From Methylotenera sp. L2L1 (GTDB taxonomy: Bacteria > Pseudomonadota > Gammaproteobacteria > Burkholderiales > Methylophilaceae), in the NCBI RefSeq assembly GCF_000744605.1, contig NZ_JQMG01000001.1, positions 2,356,001 to 2,420,000 on the forward strand: a stretch of DNA of 64,000 nucleotides, written 5' to 3'. Below the pieces are notes generated by a model. The model saw only the letters and a program-made list of their open reading frames with translations. It was not told the origin of the DNA and made no database searches. Positions 1-8,818 of this stretch are shown here, piece by piece. Each line of letters starts with the position of its first letter. Position 1 is the stretch's first letter. Position numbers and translations under genes: made by a program.

Positions 1-147
1 CAAGTGGTTAAACTAGATGGTGGTGCCAATCTATCCGACGTAGTAAAAGCACTCAATGCAATTGGTGCAACACCTCAAGACTTGCTCGCTATCTTACAAG
101 CAATGAAAGCTGCTGGTTCACTCCGCGCTGAACTAGAAGTCATTTAA
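1..147 (+). CDS. flgI: Flagellar P-ring protein FlgI, C-terminal fragment
   Basis: The window opens inside a reading frame that ends at TAA 145-147. The last 48 residues include the segment [20 protein letters not shown] and end in SLRAELEVI, as expected for the C-terminus of FlgI. FlgI is the periplasmic P-ring subunit that assembles around the rod in the peptidoglycan layer. flgJ follows 12 bases later, the usual flgI-flgJ order. Everything upstream, including the signal peptide, lies outside the window. Confidence 0.9.
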   Translation, partial: QVVKLDGGANLSDVVKALNAIGATPQDLLAILQAMKAAGSLRAELEVI

Positions 148-159
148 TGACAAGCAACC

Positions 160-1143
160 ATGACAAACAATATTAATAACAATAATAACAGCATCACCAA
201 TAGAGCAGATCTATCAGGTAATCTCGCTTTTGATGCAAATAGCCTAAACAACCTTAAACAAGCAGCAAAAGAAAACTCACCAGAAGCAATCAAAGGTGTT
301 GCCAAGCAGTTTGAAGCTATTTTCATGAATATGATGCTTAAAAGCATGCGCGAAGCAACCCCGCAAGATGGCCTATTAGATAACGACCAAAGCCGTACCT
401 TTATTAGCATGTTAGATCAACAACTGACTAACAATCTCGCCTCAAAGGGGCTGGGCTTAGCGGATGTATTAGCACGCCAGCTGAGCAAAAATGGCTATGG
501 TGCAAATCAATCACTTGAAGACGTAGTGAGTGACTCATCCGACTTAAAAGATAAACAATCCTTAAATGAAAATCTAATTGGCAATCCATTTTTAAATCAA
601 GCCAGAGTAGCATTACAACAAAATTCAGCTAATTTAAATCAAGTCGTTAAAAATCTTTCTGACTTTAAACCACTTAATGAAAGCACTAGTGCCGAAAGCT
701 TTCAAAAGAAGATGGCGCATCATGCGGAAGCAGCAAGCCGCGCTACGGGCATCCCTGCCCACTTAATGCTTGGTCAAGCTGCGTTAGAAAGTGGATGGGG
801 TAAACGTGAACTAAAAAGTACCGATGGCACACCAAGCAATAACCTGTTTGGTATTAAAGCAACAGGTAACTGGAGCGGCAAAGTCATCGAAGCGGTGACC
901 ACAGAATATGTAAATGGTATCAAACAAAAACGGATTGAAAAATTCCGTGCATATGATAACTATGCCGATTCATTTAAAGATTTCGCAAATTTGATGCGAA
1001 ATAACACGCGTTATGAAAATGTCATGGCTAATTTAGATAATGTGCAAGGTTATGCAAAGGCCATGCAAAAAGCTGGATATGCCACAGACCCTAACTATGC
1101 AGAAAAACTCACTAATGTTATTAAAAAAGTGTCATCATCATAA
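160..1143 (+). CDS. flgJ: Flagellar rod assembly protein / peptidoglycan hydrolase FlgJ
   Basis: FlgJ caps the growing rod and opens the peptidoglycan so the rod can cross it. The 327-residue protein has the two-domain form of beta- and gammaproteobacteria. An N-terminal rod-binding domain covers about residues 44-105 (AKQFEAIFMNMMLKSMREA, then DQSRTFISMLDQQL). A C-terminal glucosaminidase-type domain covers about 185-325. The presumed catalytic glutamate is E210 in QAALESGWG, followed by NNLFGIKA. The N-terminus is an Asn-rich low-complexity run (MTNNINNNNN). It sits between flgI and flgK. The start has no strong Shine-Dalgarno sequence and may be translated by coupling from flgI. Confidence 0.95.
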   Translation: MTNNINNNNNSITNRADLSGNLAFDANSLNNLKQAAKENSPEAIKGVAKQFEAIFMNMMLKSMREATPQDGLLDNDQSRTFISMLDQQLTNNLASKGLGLADVLARQLSKNGYGANQSLEDVVSDSSDLKDKQSLNENLIGNPFLNQARVALQQNSANLNQVVKNLSDFKPLNESTSAESFQKKMAHHAEAASRATGIPAHLMLGQAALESGWGKRELKSTDGTPSNNLFGIKATGNWSGKVIEAVTTEYVNGIKQKRIEKFRAYDNYADSFKDFANLMRNNTRYENVMANLDNVQGYAKAMQKAGYATDPNYAEKLTNVIKKVSSS

Positions 1144-1165
1144 ATAAGCAAACATCAATTAGCCC

Positions 1166-1192
1166 TAAAGTTTTAATAATTTATGCCGTCAT
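1166..1192 (+). promoter_or_regulatory. Sigma-28 (FliA)-type promoter for flgKL
   Basis: TAAAGTTT at 1166-1173, an exact match to the usual -35 box, is followed after 11 bases by GCCGTCAT at 1185-1192, which keeps the GCCG core of the consensus GCCGATAA. It lies in the 84-base gap between flgJ and flgK, about 35 bases before the flgK ATG. The match fits late-class control of the hook-filament junction genes. It was read by eye against the enterobacterial consensus; no transcript data. Confidence 0.65.
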
Positions 1193-1227
1193 ACAATATA
1201 TGAAATTAGTTAAAGTGAGTCATTACC

Positions 1228-3201
1228 ATGTCTAGCATCTTAAACATCGGAAAAAGTGCTCTTGCTGCTGCGCAAGTTGGTATCAGCACGACTGGTCATA
1301 ATATTGCAAATGCCTCAACACCCGGTTACTCAAGACAGGTTGTGGTGCAATCAGCGGCACAATCTCAAAACTTTGGGAATGGTTTCATTGGTCAAGGTAC
1401 AGAAATTTCCTCAGTAACGCGGATTTTCAACGAGATATTGACTGCTCAGGCCGTACGTAGCCAAGCTAATAGTTCTGGCGTAAATACCTATCGCACACAA
1501 ATGACCGCGATTGATGACATGCTATCGAATGCTACAGCTGGGCTAAATCCAGCAATGAGTGAGTTTTTTGGTGCAATTCAGGACTTAAGCGCAAACCCTA
1601 GCGACCTAGCAACTCGGCAGTCTACCTTGTCGTATGCACAATCTCTTGCCAGCCGTTTCCAAACTACCAATAATCGATTAAATGAAATTCGTGATAGTGT
1701 AAACACACAACTTACATCAAGTGTTGGCCTAGTTAACACTTATGCTAAACAAATTGCTCAACTTAACGATACTATCGAAAAAGCTATCAGTGCTAATGGC
1801 AATACTCCTAATGATTTAATGGACCAGAGAGATCAATTAGTTCTGGAGTTGAGTAAACAAATTAAAACGACTACCGTTTCTCAAGGCCAAGGTGGATACA
1901 ACGTTTATGTAGGGAATGGCTTACCTGTGGTGGTAGGTAAAGAAACATTCAGCATCCTCACAACCCCTTCCCCAACAGATCCTAGCCGCTTAGAGGTTGC
2001 ATACCAATCTAACAATAAAGTGACAGTATTAGGGACCAACAGCCTGCCAGGTGGCGTGATAGGTGGGTTATTGCAGTTCCGCTCAGAGTCTTTAGATAAT
2101 ATACAAAACCAAATTGGCCAGATAGCTGCCGTTTTGGGTGAGACTTTTAACACTCAACATGCCCAAGGCTTTGATTTAGATGGAAATCTCGGCACTGCTA
2201 TATTTAGTATTCCAGATCCATTAGTTAATGCAAACGCATTTAACTCTGGCCCTAGCACAACACCAGCTAACGCAAACCCGGCAGAAGTTGCTGCAAAAAT
2301 TGTCAACGCTAAAGCACTCACAACAAGCGATTACAAACTACAGTACGATGGCACGAACTACAACGTTACACGCTTGAATGACAATACAACGCAGTCTTTC
2401 AGCAGCCTACCAGTAAATGTGGATGGCTTAACAATTAGCCAAACATCAGGAACAATGCTGGCTGGTGATAATTTTTTAATTAAACCAACGCAGAATGCAG
2501 CAACAAAATTTCAGGTTTCTATTACAGATGCGAGAAAATTAGCAGTTGGCGGCAGCGCACTCAGTGGAAGCACTAATGTTGCAAACACTGGTGCTGCTAC
2601 TATCAGCAGCCCAATCGCCAGTAGCACTTATGCATCTAGCCCGATATCGAGTCCTTTTAACATCACCTATAATGCAGGTGCACCAAACACGTTAACTGGC
2701 TTCATTGCTACTGAACCAGTCACGGTAACGTCAACAAATGGAACTTCTGTCACATACGCAGCAGGTGCTCCTGTCACATTTGTGAATGGTGCCACGATAT
2801 CAACAGCTGGCATGAGCTTTGTAATTTCTGGAGCACCAAATAATGGTGATCAGTTTACAGTTACCCCGGGTAGCGTTACTGGTCCTAGCGATAATACAAA
2901 CGGACTGTTACTAGGCGGCTTACAAAACGCAGATACCATTACTGGAAATAAAAGTTACTCTGATGCTTTTGGTCAAATGGTGAACGGCGTAGGTAATAAA
3001 ACACGTGAACTCAACATTCTTAGCCTGTCAGAAGCACAAGTGCTAGAACAGATTACCGCTGCAGTTCAAGCAGAATCAGGTGTTAATCTAGACGAAGAAG
3101 CAACTAATTTAATACGCTATCAGCAAGCTTACCAAGCAGCCGGAAAGATGATGCAAATTGCGAGTCAACTATTTGATGTGCTATTACAACTAGGAAACTA
3201 G
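1228..3201 (+). CDS. flgK: Flagellar hook-associated protein 1 FlgK
   Basis: FlgK is the first hook-filament junction protein. The 657-residue product has the N-terminal signature of the rod/hook family (SALAAAQVGISTTGHNIANA, then STPGYSRQVV). The C-terminal helix is also typical (EEATNLIRYQQAYQAAGKMM). The middle (about 450-580) is Thr/Ser/Ala/Gly-rich and looks like variable surface-exposed domains. The length is at the long end for the family. flgL starts 20 bases after the stop, so the two genes form one unit behind the sigma-28-type promoter. Confidence 0.95.
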   Translation: MSSILNIGKSALAAAQVGISTTGHNIANASTPGYSRQVVVQSAAQSQNFGNGFIGQGTEISSVTRIFNEILTAQAVRSQANSSGVNTYRTQMTAIDDMLSNATAGLNPAMSEFFGAIQDLSANPSDLATRQSTLSYAQSLASRFQTTNNRLNEIRDSVNTQLTSSVGLVNTYAKQIAQLNDTIEKAISANGNTPNDLMDQRDQLVLELSKQIKTTTVSQGQGGYNVYVGNGLPVVVGKETFSILTTPSPTDPSRLEVAYQSNNKVTVLGTNSLPGGVIGGLLQFRSESLDNIQNQIGQIAAVLGETFNTQHAQGFDLDGNLGTAIFSIPDPLVNANAFNSGPSTTPANANPAEVAAKIVNAKALTTSDYKLQYDGTNYNVTRLNDNTTQSFSSLPVNVDGLTISQTSGTMLAGDNFLIKPTQNAATKFQVSITDARKLAVGGSALSGSTNVANTGAATISSPIASSTYASSPISSPFNITYNAGAPNTLTGFIATEPVTVTSTNGTSVTYAAGAPVTFVNGATISTAGMSFVISGAPNNGDQFTVTPGSVTGPSDNTNGLLLGGLQNADTITGNKSYSDAFGQMVNGVGNKTRELNILSLSEAQVLEQITAAVQAESGVNLDEEATNLIRYQQAYQAAGKMMQIASQLFDVLLQLGN

Positions 3202-3221
3202 AATAGCTTAAGGAATTTATC

Positions 3222-4133
3222 ATGCGTATCAGTACTAACACTATCTATCAGTCAGGCATTTCTAAGATATCAAACCTGCAATCAGAGCAGTTTAAATTGA
3301 TGCAGCAAATATCTACTGGGCAACGCATTGCTTCGCCTTCAGATGACCCTGTCGCTTCAGCAAGAGCCTTAGAGGTTTCACATGCCAAAAGTATCAATTC
3401 AAAATTTGCTGATACGCGCCAAACTGCGCAGCTTAAACTAAACACGCTAGAATCAAACCTGACTAGCGTGACTAACATGATGATATCAGTGAAATCTGCA
3501 ATGGTATCAGCAGGTAACTCTACTTACTCAGATCTAGAAAGAGGCTTTATTGCTTCAGAACTAAAAACCACACTAGACGGATTAGTAGGCTTAGCCAATA
3601 CTAGAGATGCAGCGGGTAATTACTTGTATGCTGGATTCGAAACTGACACCCCACCTTTTGTTGCCAACGCTACAGGTGCAGCGTACGTAGGTGACACTAA
3701 CAAGCAAATGTTGCAGGTAGACAGCCAACGACAAATGGCCGTTAATGCAACAGGAAATGAAGTGTTTCAAGCTGGTGGCAATGATATATTTGCGACTTTA
3801 CAAAACTTGGTCACGCTATTGAACACTCCCTTAACACCTGCAAACCAAGCTGCATTTAGCACAGGCATCGCCACAGGACTAACGAGCATACAACAAGGCC
3901 TAGACAATATACTCACTGTGCGTGCATCTATCGGTTCTAGACTAAATGAAATAGACCAGTTAGACATATCTGGTAGCGACTTAGAATTACAATATAGTAA
4001 ATCATTGTCTGAAATTCAAGACCTGGACTACGCTGCAGCCTTATCTGACTTATCAAAAAACCAAACAATTATGGAGGCTGCTCAAAAGTCATTTGTTGCA
4101 ACTACCAGTTTGTCTTTGTTTAACTTTATTTAG
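3222..4133 (+). CDS. flgL: Flagellar hook-associated protein 3 FlgL
   Basis: FlgL is the second junction protein, between FlgK and the first flagellin. The 303 residues begin with a flagellin-like N-terminal D0/D1 segment (MRISTNTIYQSGISKISNLQ, then QISTGQRIASPSDDPVASA). They end with a matching C-terminal helix (LSDLSKNQTIMEAAQKSFVA). An AAGGA ribosome-binding site lies 7 bases before the ATG. It is the last gene of the plus-strand flagellar block and is followed by a strong bidirectional hairpin terminator. Confidence 0.95.
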   Translation: MRISTNTIYQSGISKISNLQSEQFKLMQQISTGQRIASPSDDPVASARALEVSHAKSINSKFADTRQTAQLKLNTLESNLTSVTNMMISVKSAMVSAGNSTYSDLERGFIASELKTTLDGLVGLANTRDAAGNYLYAGFETDTPPFVANATGAAYVGDTNKQMLQVDSQRQMAVNATGNEVFQAGGNDIFATLQNLVTLLNTPLTPANQAAFSTGIATGLTSIQQGLDNILTVRASIGSRLNEIDQLDISGSDLELQYSKSLSEIQDLDYAAALSDLSKNQTIMEAAQKSFVATTSLSLFNFI

Positions 4134-4173
4134 GTTTAATTTTATTTAAATTTGCAATCTAAATATTAAATCC

Positions 4174-4206
4174 AAAAGACGCATATACATTGGCTATGCG
4201 TCTTTT
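4174..4206. terminator. Bidirectional rho-independent terminator between flgL and fliR
   Basis: A perfect 12-bp inverted repeat: AAAAGACGCATA at 4174-4185, a 9-base loop, and TATGCGTCTTTT at 4195-4206. It lies between the convergent ends of flgL (4133) and fliR (4278). The A-run and T-run on either side of the stem core let it work on both strands. Confidence 0.75.
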
Positions 4207-4277
4207 GCGTCTGAATAGCATGGTCCGTTTTAAAACTCCGTATTGCTGTATAAAAAAACTCTAGAGTTATCGATTTG

Positions 4278-5069
4278 CTACTTATTATCGATATTTTTAG
4301 GTATCGCAACTTGCATCATATTATCGGTACCTTGCTCAATAAATTTCACAATTGGCTGCAACATACTAGTTAGTGACAACGCTAACACTAAAAAACCCAT
4401 ACTCAAAGTAATTGGAAATCCAATACCAAACAAATTAAGTTGTGGCGCTGTCCTAGTTAATATCCCTAAGGCCATATTAGTAATAAGTAAGGCACAAACT
4501 GCTGGTAGTGCCAACATTAAACCCGCGCTAAATATAGTACTACCCCACTGTGCAATTTGCATTGGATCTACACTTGCACCACCTAACGCAATTGGCATCG
4601 TAATAAAGCTATTAGCCATCGCTGTCACAATCACTAAATGACCATCCAAGCTTAAAAAAATCAACATCGCTAGCAATACCAAAAGCTGGTTCAGTGCAGT
4701 CGATTGTCCATTTGTCTGAGGATCAAAGAACTGGGCAAACCCTAAACCCATGGTCATACCAATCATTTGGCCAGCTAAGTCAACCGCAGAAAATACAAGC
4801 CTCATGCTGAAGCCAATGGCAAAACCAATGATGAGTTGCTGGATTAATATCAGTAAGCCATCAAGCGAGAAAACCTCAAATTGCGGTACTGGGGGAATAG
4901 TGGGAACGATAATAATCGTTAGCATAATGCCTAAACCTAATCGTACTCGATTAGGAATTGTCGTGTGGCTAAAAATCGGAACAATCGCTATGACTGCTAA
5001 AATACGTGTAAGTGGCCATAACAAGCTGATTACCCACGTTTGGAGAAACTCACTACTGAATGTAATCAT
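4278..5069 (-). CDS. fliR: Flagellar type III export gate protein FliR
   Basis: FliR is an inner-membrane subunit of the flagellar export gate (FliPQR complex). The 263-residue protein is almost entirely hydrophobic, with about six membrane segments, and carries family blocks such as MRLVFSAVDLAGQMIGMTMG and the following FAQFFDPQ. It is the last gene of the minus-strand fliF-to-fliR run, 31 bases after fliQ. Length is normal for the family. Confidence 0.95.
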   Translation of the reverse strand: MITFSSEFLQTWVISLLWPLTRILAVIAIVPIFSHTTIPNRVRLGLGIMLTIIIVPTIPPVPQFEVFSLDGLLILIQQLIIGFAIGFSMRLVFSAVDLAGQMIGMTMGLGFAQFFDPQTNGQSTALNQLLVLLAMLIFLSLDGHLVIVTAMANSFITMPIALGGASVDPMQIAQWGSTIFSAGLMLALPAVCALLITNMALGILTRTAPQLNLFGIGFPITLSMGFLVLALSLTSMLQPIVKFIEQGTDNMMQVAIPKNIDNK

Positions 5070-5100
5070 TGTTTAAAAAGCGATTGTGATGCTAGGGGCG

Positions 5101-5370
5101 TTAATTAGCCATTGCCGGTATGCTTGTAAACACCAGATGCATATAGTCAACCATTGTGCTTAACATCCATGGACCAGCGAACATCAATGCAACAAACACT
5201 CCAATAAGTTTGGGAATAAATGACAGTGTTTGTTCATTAATTTGGGTGGCGGCTTGAAAAATACTCACTAACAAGCCTATCGCTAAAACTGTAAGCAGGA
5301 TAGGTGCGGCAATCATTAAAGTGATTCCCATCGCATCTCTACCTAATGTCATTACACTTTCCGGCGTCAT
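5101..5370 (-). CDS. fliQ: Flagellar type III export gate protein FliQ
   Basis: A small (89-residue) two-helix membrane protein beginning MTPESVMTLGRDAMGITLMI, with ATQINEQTLSFIPK between the helices, both hallmarks of FliQ. It is a repeated subunit of the FliP5Q4R1 export gate. It sits in the conserved fliP-fliQ-fliR order. Confidence 0.95.
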   Translation of the reverse strand: MTPESVMTLGRDAMGITLMIAAPILLTVLAIGLLVSIFQAATQINEQTLSFIPKLIGVFVALMFAGPWMLSTMVDYMHLVFTSIPAMAN

Positions 5371-5410
5371 TCAGAACTCCCTACTTATATTCAATGGAAT
5401 ATCAGCAATA

Positions 5411-6166
5411 CTAATAAAAGCTTTCCACAAGTGACCCAAGTATCAATTGCCATCCGTCTACTAACACAAATAACATTAATTTAAACGGTAAAGCTACGAT
5501 TGCAGGCGACACCATCATCATGCCCATCGACATCAATACGCTTGCTACCACCATATCAATAATCAGAAATGGAATAAATATTGCGAACCCAATTTGGAAT
5601 GCGGTTTTTAATTCACTGGTCACAAATGCTGGCACCAACACCTTGAGTGGCACCTGATCAGGACTCTCTAGTTTATCTACCTCTGCCATTTTAACAAACA
5701 AGGCCAAATCGCTTTCACGCGTTTGTTTGAGCATAAACTCTTTGAGTGGTGCCACACCTTTATCCATGGCCTCTTGCATCGTGATTTGATTTTCAGACAA
5801 GGGCTTATAAGCGTCCACATATATCTTATCAATCACAGGCGACATGACAAAAAAAGTCAGAAATAGCGCTAATCCAATCATCACCTGATTAGGCGGCACT
5901 GATTGAGTGCCTAATGCTTGGCGGAGTAATGACAGCACGATGATGATGCGTGTAAACCCAGTCATCATCAATACGACAGCAGGCAAAAATGTTAATGAAG
6001 TAAGTAATATGAGGGTTTGTAGGCTTAAGGTGTAATCCTGACCACCGCCAGCACTTGGCGTTGCATTCACCAATGGCAGACCATTCTCGGCAAACACAGA
6101 AAAGGGTAATAACACCAATCCTAAGAGAAACAAACCTTTAAAACAGACAACCCAACTTTTAACCAT
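5411..6166 (-). CDS. fliP: Flagellar type III export gate protein FliP
   Basis: FliP forms the pentameric core of the export gate. The 251-residue product has a cleavable signal peptide (about 1-26, ending SVFA), four hydrophobic segments and the family blocks [38 protein letters not shown] and [16 protein letters not shown]. The start overlaps the end of fliO by 8 bases, indicating coupled translation. Confidence 0.95.
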   Translation of the reverse strand: MVKSWVVCFKGLFLLGLVLLPFSVFAENGLPLVNATPSAGGGQDYTLSLQTLILLTSLTFLPAVVLMMTGFTRIIIVLSLLRQALGTQSVPPNQVMIGLALFLTFFVMSPVIDKIYVDAYKPLSENQITMQEAMDKGVAPLKEFMLKQTRESDLALFVKMAEVDKLESPDQVPLKVLVPAFVTSELKTAFQIGFAIFIPFLIIDMVVASVLMSMGMMMVSPAIVALPFKLMLFVLVDGWQLILGSLVESFY

Positions 6167-6623
6167 TTGTTTTCTCAGTAAACTTACTTGCCGAATTCTT
6201 TAATATTTTTCCAAATGATGTCGCAAGCGATTCTGCATGATGACCTGATGTTCCCATTTCATCATTAACAACCGCACCATCTTTCTCAACAACACCCATT
6301 TCTAAATTAGCAATCGCACTTACTTGCCCAGGTGCAACACCTACCACTAACCAACGCCCTGCCACTTCCAACACAACGACTCGCTCGCGCGTACCTACAT
6401 TTGCGCTGCCCACAACCTTAATTGTAGACTGTTTGTAACCAACCCCTGGCAACATACGTTTAGCTAGCCATGCAACCCCTGCCATCACGCCCAACACTAA
6501 CACTAATCCCAACATCATTTTAAGCAGTCCGCTGGTAGGTGAAGTTTGCACTGCCGCATCTGCAGACCATGCTGAGCTTGATATCCAATAAAAAATGGAA
6601 AGGAATAATAGTTTAAACTTCAT
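6159..6623 (-). CDS. fliO: Flagellar biosynthetic protein FliO
   Basis: FliO helps FliP assemble and is not part of the finished gate. The 154 residues comprise a signal peptide (ends SSAWSA), a single membrane helix at about 34-52 ([20 protein letters not shown]) and a small cytoplasmic beta domain ([20 protein letters not shown]). FliO sequences are poorly conserved, but this layout and the position between fliN and fliP make the call safe. Confidence 0.9.
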   Translation of the reverse strand: MKFKLLFLSIFYWISSSAWSADAAVQTSPTSGLLKMMLGLVLVLGVMAGVAWLAKRMLPGVGYKQSTIKVVGSANVGTRERVVVLEVAGRWLVVGVAPGQVSAIANLEMGVVEKDGAVVNDEMGTSGHHAESLATSFGKILKNSASKFTEKTNG

Positions 6624-6665
6624 TAGATTCAGTTGTCTCTGTGTTGGCGGTTTAAGAAAAATTAA

Positions 6666-7139
6666 TTAACGATTAATTTTTCGTATGCGCTCCGCAGGCG
6701 TAATAATATCAGTGAGGCGGATACCAAACTTATCATTAACAACTACAACTTCGCCTTGTGCAATCAAACAACCGTTCACTAACACATCCATTGGCTCACC
6801 TGCCATACCATCGAGCTCAACAACTGACCCCTGAGCTAGTTGAAGCAAGTTCTTAATCGCAATTTTAGTACGTCCTAGTTCAACAGTAAGCTGTACTGGA
6901 ATATCTAAAATGAAATCAATATCATTTTGCGTTTCGTGCAGTTTATTTTTTGCAGTAAATTCTGTGAATACTTGAGCCTTCTCAGCTTTATCAGCTTGCA
7001 AAGCGGAAGCTTGCTCATTCATCGCATCACCCCAATCGTCTGCTGCTGTCTCAGACGACGCCTGCTCTGCCATTGCAGCGCCCCAATCATCTTCAGCGAT
7101 GGTTTCTATACCGCTCTCATCAACTGGATCAGTCGCCAT
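6666..7139 (-). CDS. fliN: Flagellar motor switch protein FliN
   Basis: FliN forms the base of the cytoplasmic C-ring. The 157-residue protein has an acidic N-terminal extension and a C-terminal SpoA domain from about residue 75 (LDIPVQLTVELGRTKIAIKN, then LAQGSVVELD, ending AERIRKI). The extension holds two near-copies of a short motif, DDWGAAMAEQAS and DDWGDAMNEQAS. A good Shine-Dalgarno site (AAGGAG) precedes the ATG, and the start overlaps fliM by 11 bases. Confidence 0.95.
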   Translation of the reverse strand: MATDPVDESGIETIAEDDWGAAMAEQASSETAADDWGDAMNEQASALQADKAEKAQVFTEFTAKNKLHETQNDIDFILDIPVQLTVELGRTKIAIKNLLQLAQGSVVELDGMAGEPMDVLVNGCLIAQGEVVVVNDKFGIRLTDIITPAERIRKINR

Positions 7140-8133
7140 AAGGTTCTCCTTTAATATATTCCGTAGAGTTTGATCTCAAAAGTTTTTCAACGCGCAATGC
7201 ATATTGCCCATTAAACAATCCGTATTTACATTGCATGACAGGTACACCATCTACTTTAGCCTCGATGGAGTCCTCCATGCTGATTGGTATCACATCCCCA
7301 ACTTTCATATTGAGCACTTCACCCAATCGCATATCAGTTGTCGCTAAATCAGCAACTATCTCAATTTGAGCAGCCTGTACTTGTTGTGTCATCAGCTTCA
7401 CCCAACGCTTATCTGCACCAAGCACTTCACCCTGTAATGGCGATGTTAATAAATCTCGAATTGGCTCAACCATCGAATATGGCATGCAAAAATGAATTTC
7501 ACCACTAGCAGGTCCAAGCTCTACATTAAAAGTAGTGACCACCACCACCTCATTAGGGGTGGCAATATTGGCAAACTGCGTATTCATTTCTGAACGTAGA
7601 TATTCAAACTCTATTGGGTAAACAGGTTCCCATGATTTGGCATATGTCTCAAACACAATATTTAGAATACGCTGAATGATTCTTTGCTCAGTTTGCGTGA
7701 AATCTCGGCCTTCTACACGTGTGTGAAACCGTCCATCACCGCCAAACATATTATCAACAACCAAAAAGACCAAGGTTGGATCAAACACCATCAGTGCAGT
7801 GCCACGCAATGGCTTCATCTGAACAAGATTTAAATTGGTGGGCACCACTAAATTACGAATAAAATCACTGTATTTAGTAATTCGGACAGGGCCGACTGAA
7901 ACTTCTACCGTTCGTCTTAAAAAATTAAACAACTCAATACGAACAAGGCGGGCAAAACGTTCATTAATAATTTCCAGCGTAGGCATGCGCCCACGCACAA
8001 TACGCTCCTGCGTGGCTAAATTATAGTCACGCACACCCTCAGCTTCAGAGGCGGACTTATCCTCATCCTGATCCCCACCTACGCCTTTTAGTAGGGCATC
8101 AACTTCATCTTGTGATAAAAACTTATCAGACAT
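7129..8133 (-). CDS. fliM: Flagellar motor switch protein FliM
   Basis: FliM receives phosphorylated CheY and sets the rotation sense. The 334-residue protein starts with the CheY-binding segment (FLSQDEVDALLKGV). It continues with the CheC-like middle domain (LEIINERFARLVRIELFNFL, then MFGGDGR) and a C-terminal SpoA domain that binds FliN. It lies between fliL and fliN. Length and motifs are ordinary, suggesting an intact CheY-responsive switch. Confidence 0.96.
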   Translation of the reverse strand: MSDKFLSQDEVDALLKGVGGDQDEDKSASEAEGVRDYNLATQERIVRGRMPTLEIINERFARLVRIELFNFLRRTVEVSVGPVRITKYSDFIRNLVVPTNLNLVQMKPLRGTALMVFDPTLVFLVVDNMFGGDGRFHTRVEGRDFTQTEQRIIQRILNIVFETYAKSWEPVYPIEFEYLRSEMNTQFANIATPNEVVVVTTFNVELGPASGEIHFCMPYSMVEPIRDLLTSPLQGEVLGADKRWVKLMTQQVQAAQIEIVADLATTDMRLGEVLNMKVGDVIPISMEDSIEAKVDGVPVMQCKYGLFNGQYALRVEKLLRSNSTEYIKGEPYGD

Positions 8134-8147
8134 AATTTAAATAGAGC

Positions 8148-8639
8148 TTACTGAACCACAAATGAAGTAAAAAACACACCAGAGACTTCTTGTGGCTTGG
8201 TGTTAGGAGAAAAAGGTTTTTTTACCTCTTCAATAATTTCGTTACTCAACTCTTGCTTACCCTCAACCGTAGATATCTCGGCAGCACTTTTGCTGGTTAA
8301 CAATAACAATAAACGGTTTTTAACGGCTGGCATGTGTAATTTAATTGCTTCGGCCGCTTCAGGACTAGCTACTTGTAATGAAATATCTACTTGTAAGAAT
8401 TTTTCATCAGGGTCTGGCTGTAAGTTTACAGTAAAGGTATCTAAAGTTAAGAAAACTGGTGCCGTTGCTGGCTCTTCTTTCTTAACTTCTTCTTTTTTGT
8501 CATGTGATTTTTGTTGTGTGAAAAACCATGCTGCACCACCGCCACCAACCGCTAATACAATGGCAGCAATGATGATAATAAGTTTTTTCTTTGATGCTGG
8601 AGCTGCTTCTTCTGATTGTTGTTTTGGATCTTGAGCCAT
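8148..8639 (-). CDS. fliL: Flagellar basal body-associated protein FliL
   Basis: FliL is a single-pass inner-membrane protein beside the stator units. The 163 residues have a short charged N-terminus, a membrane helix at about 19-41 (KKLIIIIAAIVLAVGGGGAA), a Lys/Glu-rich linker and a periplasmic domain (PVFLTLDTFTVNLQPDPDEK, then LQVDISLQV). It starts a subgroup after a 179-base gap behind fliK that contains a palindrome and repeats, so fliL may have its own promoter. Confidence 0.93.
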   Translation of the reverse strand: MAQDPKQQSEEAAPASKKKLIIIIAAIVLAVGGGGAAWFFTQQKSHDKKEEVKKEEPATAPVFLTLDTFTVNLQPDPDEKFLQVDISLQVASPEAAEAIKLHMPAVKNRLLLLLTSKSAAEISTVEGKQELSNEIIEEVKKPFSPNTKPQEVSGVFFTSFVVQ

Positions 8640-8667
8640 GTACTTTTCCTTAAATTGAACTTTGGTC

Positions 8668-8711
8668 GCATATTATGCAATCATAGCCATATTATGGCTA
8701 CATTATGCAAA
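8668..8711. promoter_or_regulatory. Nested palindrome and direct repeats upstream of fliL (candidate operator)
   Basis: TAGCCATATTATGGCTA at 8684-8700 is a perfect 7-bp inverted repeat around ATT. It is flanked by direct repeats ATTATGCAA at 8672-8680 and 8702-8710, 30 bases (about three helical turns) apart. GCATATTATGC at 8668-8678 is also palindromic. It lies 29-72 bases before the fliL start. No known factor can be assigned from sequence, and no properly spaced sigma-54 or sigma-28 boxes were found next to it. Confidence 0.3.
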
Positions 8712-8818
8712 AAAATTAAACCATAAGATACAGGAATAAGAGAGGGAAAAGCGCTTTAGATTGATATTTAGCCGAATACTGATGCTGGTTAGCTAAATAA
8801 TTTATCAGCTAAAAAGTA

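Noticed and set aside
4243-4641. Long plus-strand open frame opposite fliR
   Set aside because: It lies wholly antisense to a well-supported fliR, has no recognisable domain and no ribosome-binding site; a shadow of hydrophobic codon use.
8668-8720. Sigma-54 promoter before fliL
   Set aside because: TGGC and TTGC words are present on the minus strand, but the GG-GC spacing is 8 or 12, not the required 10.
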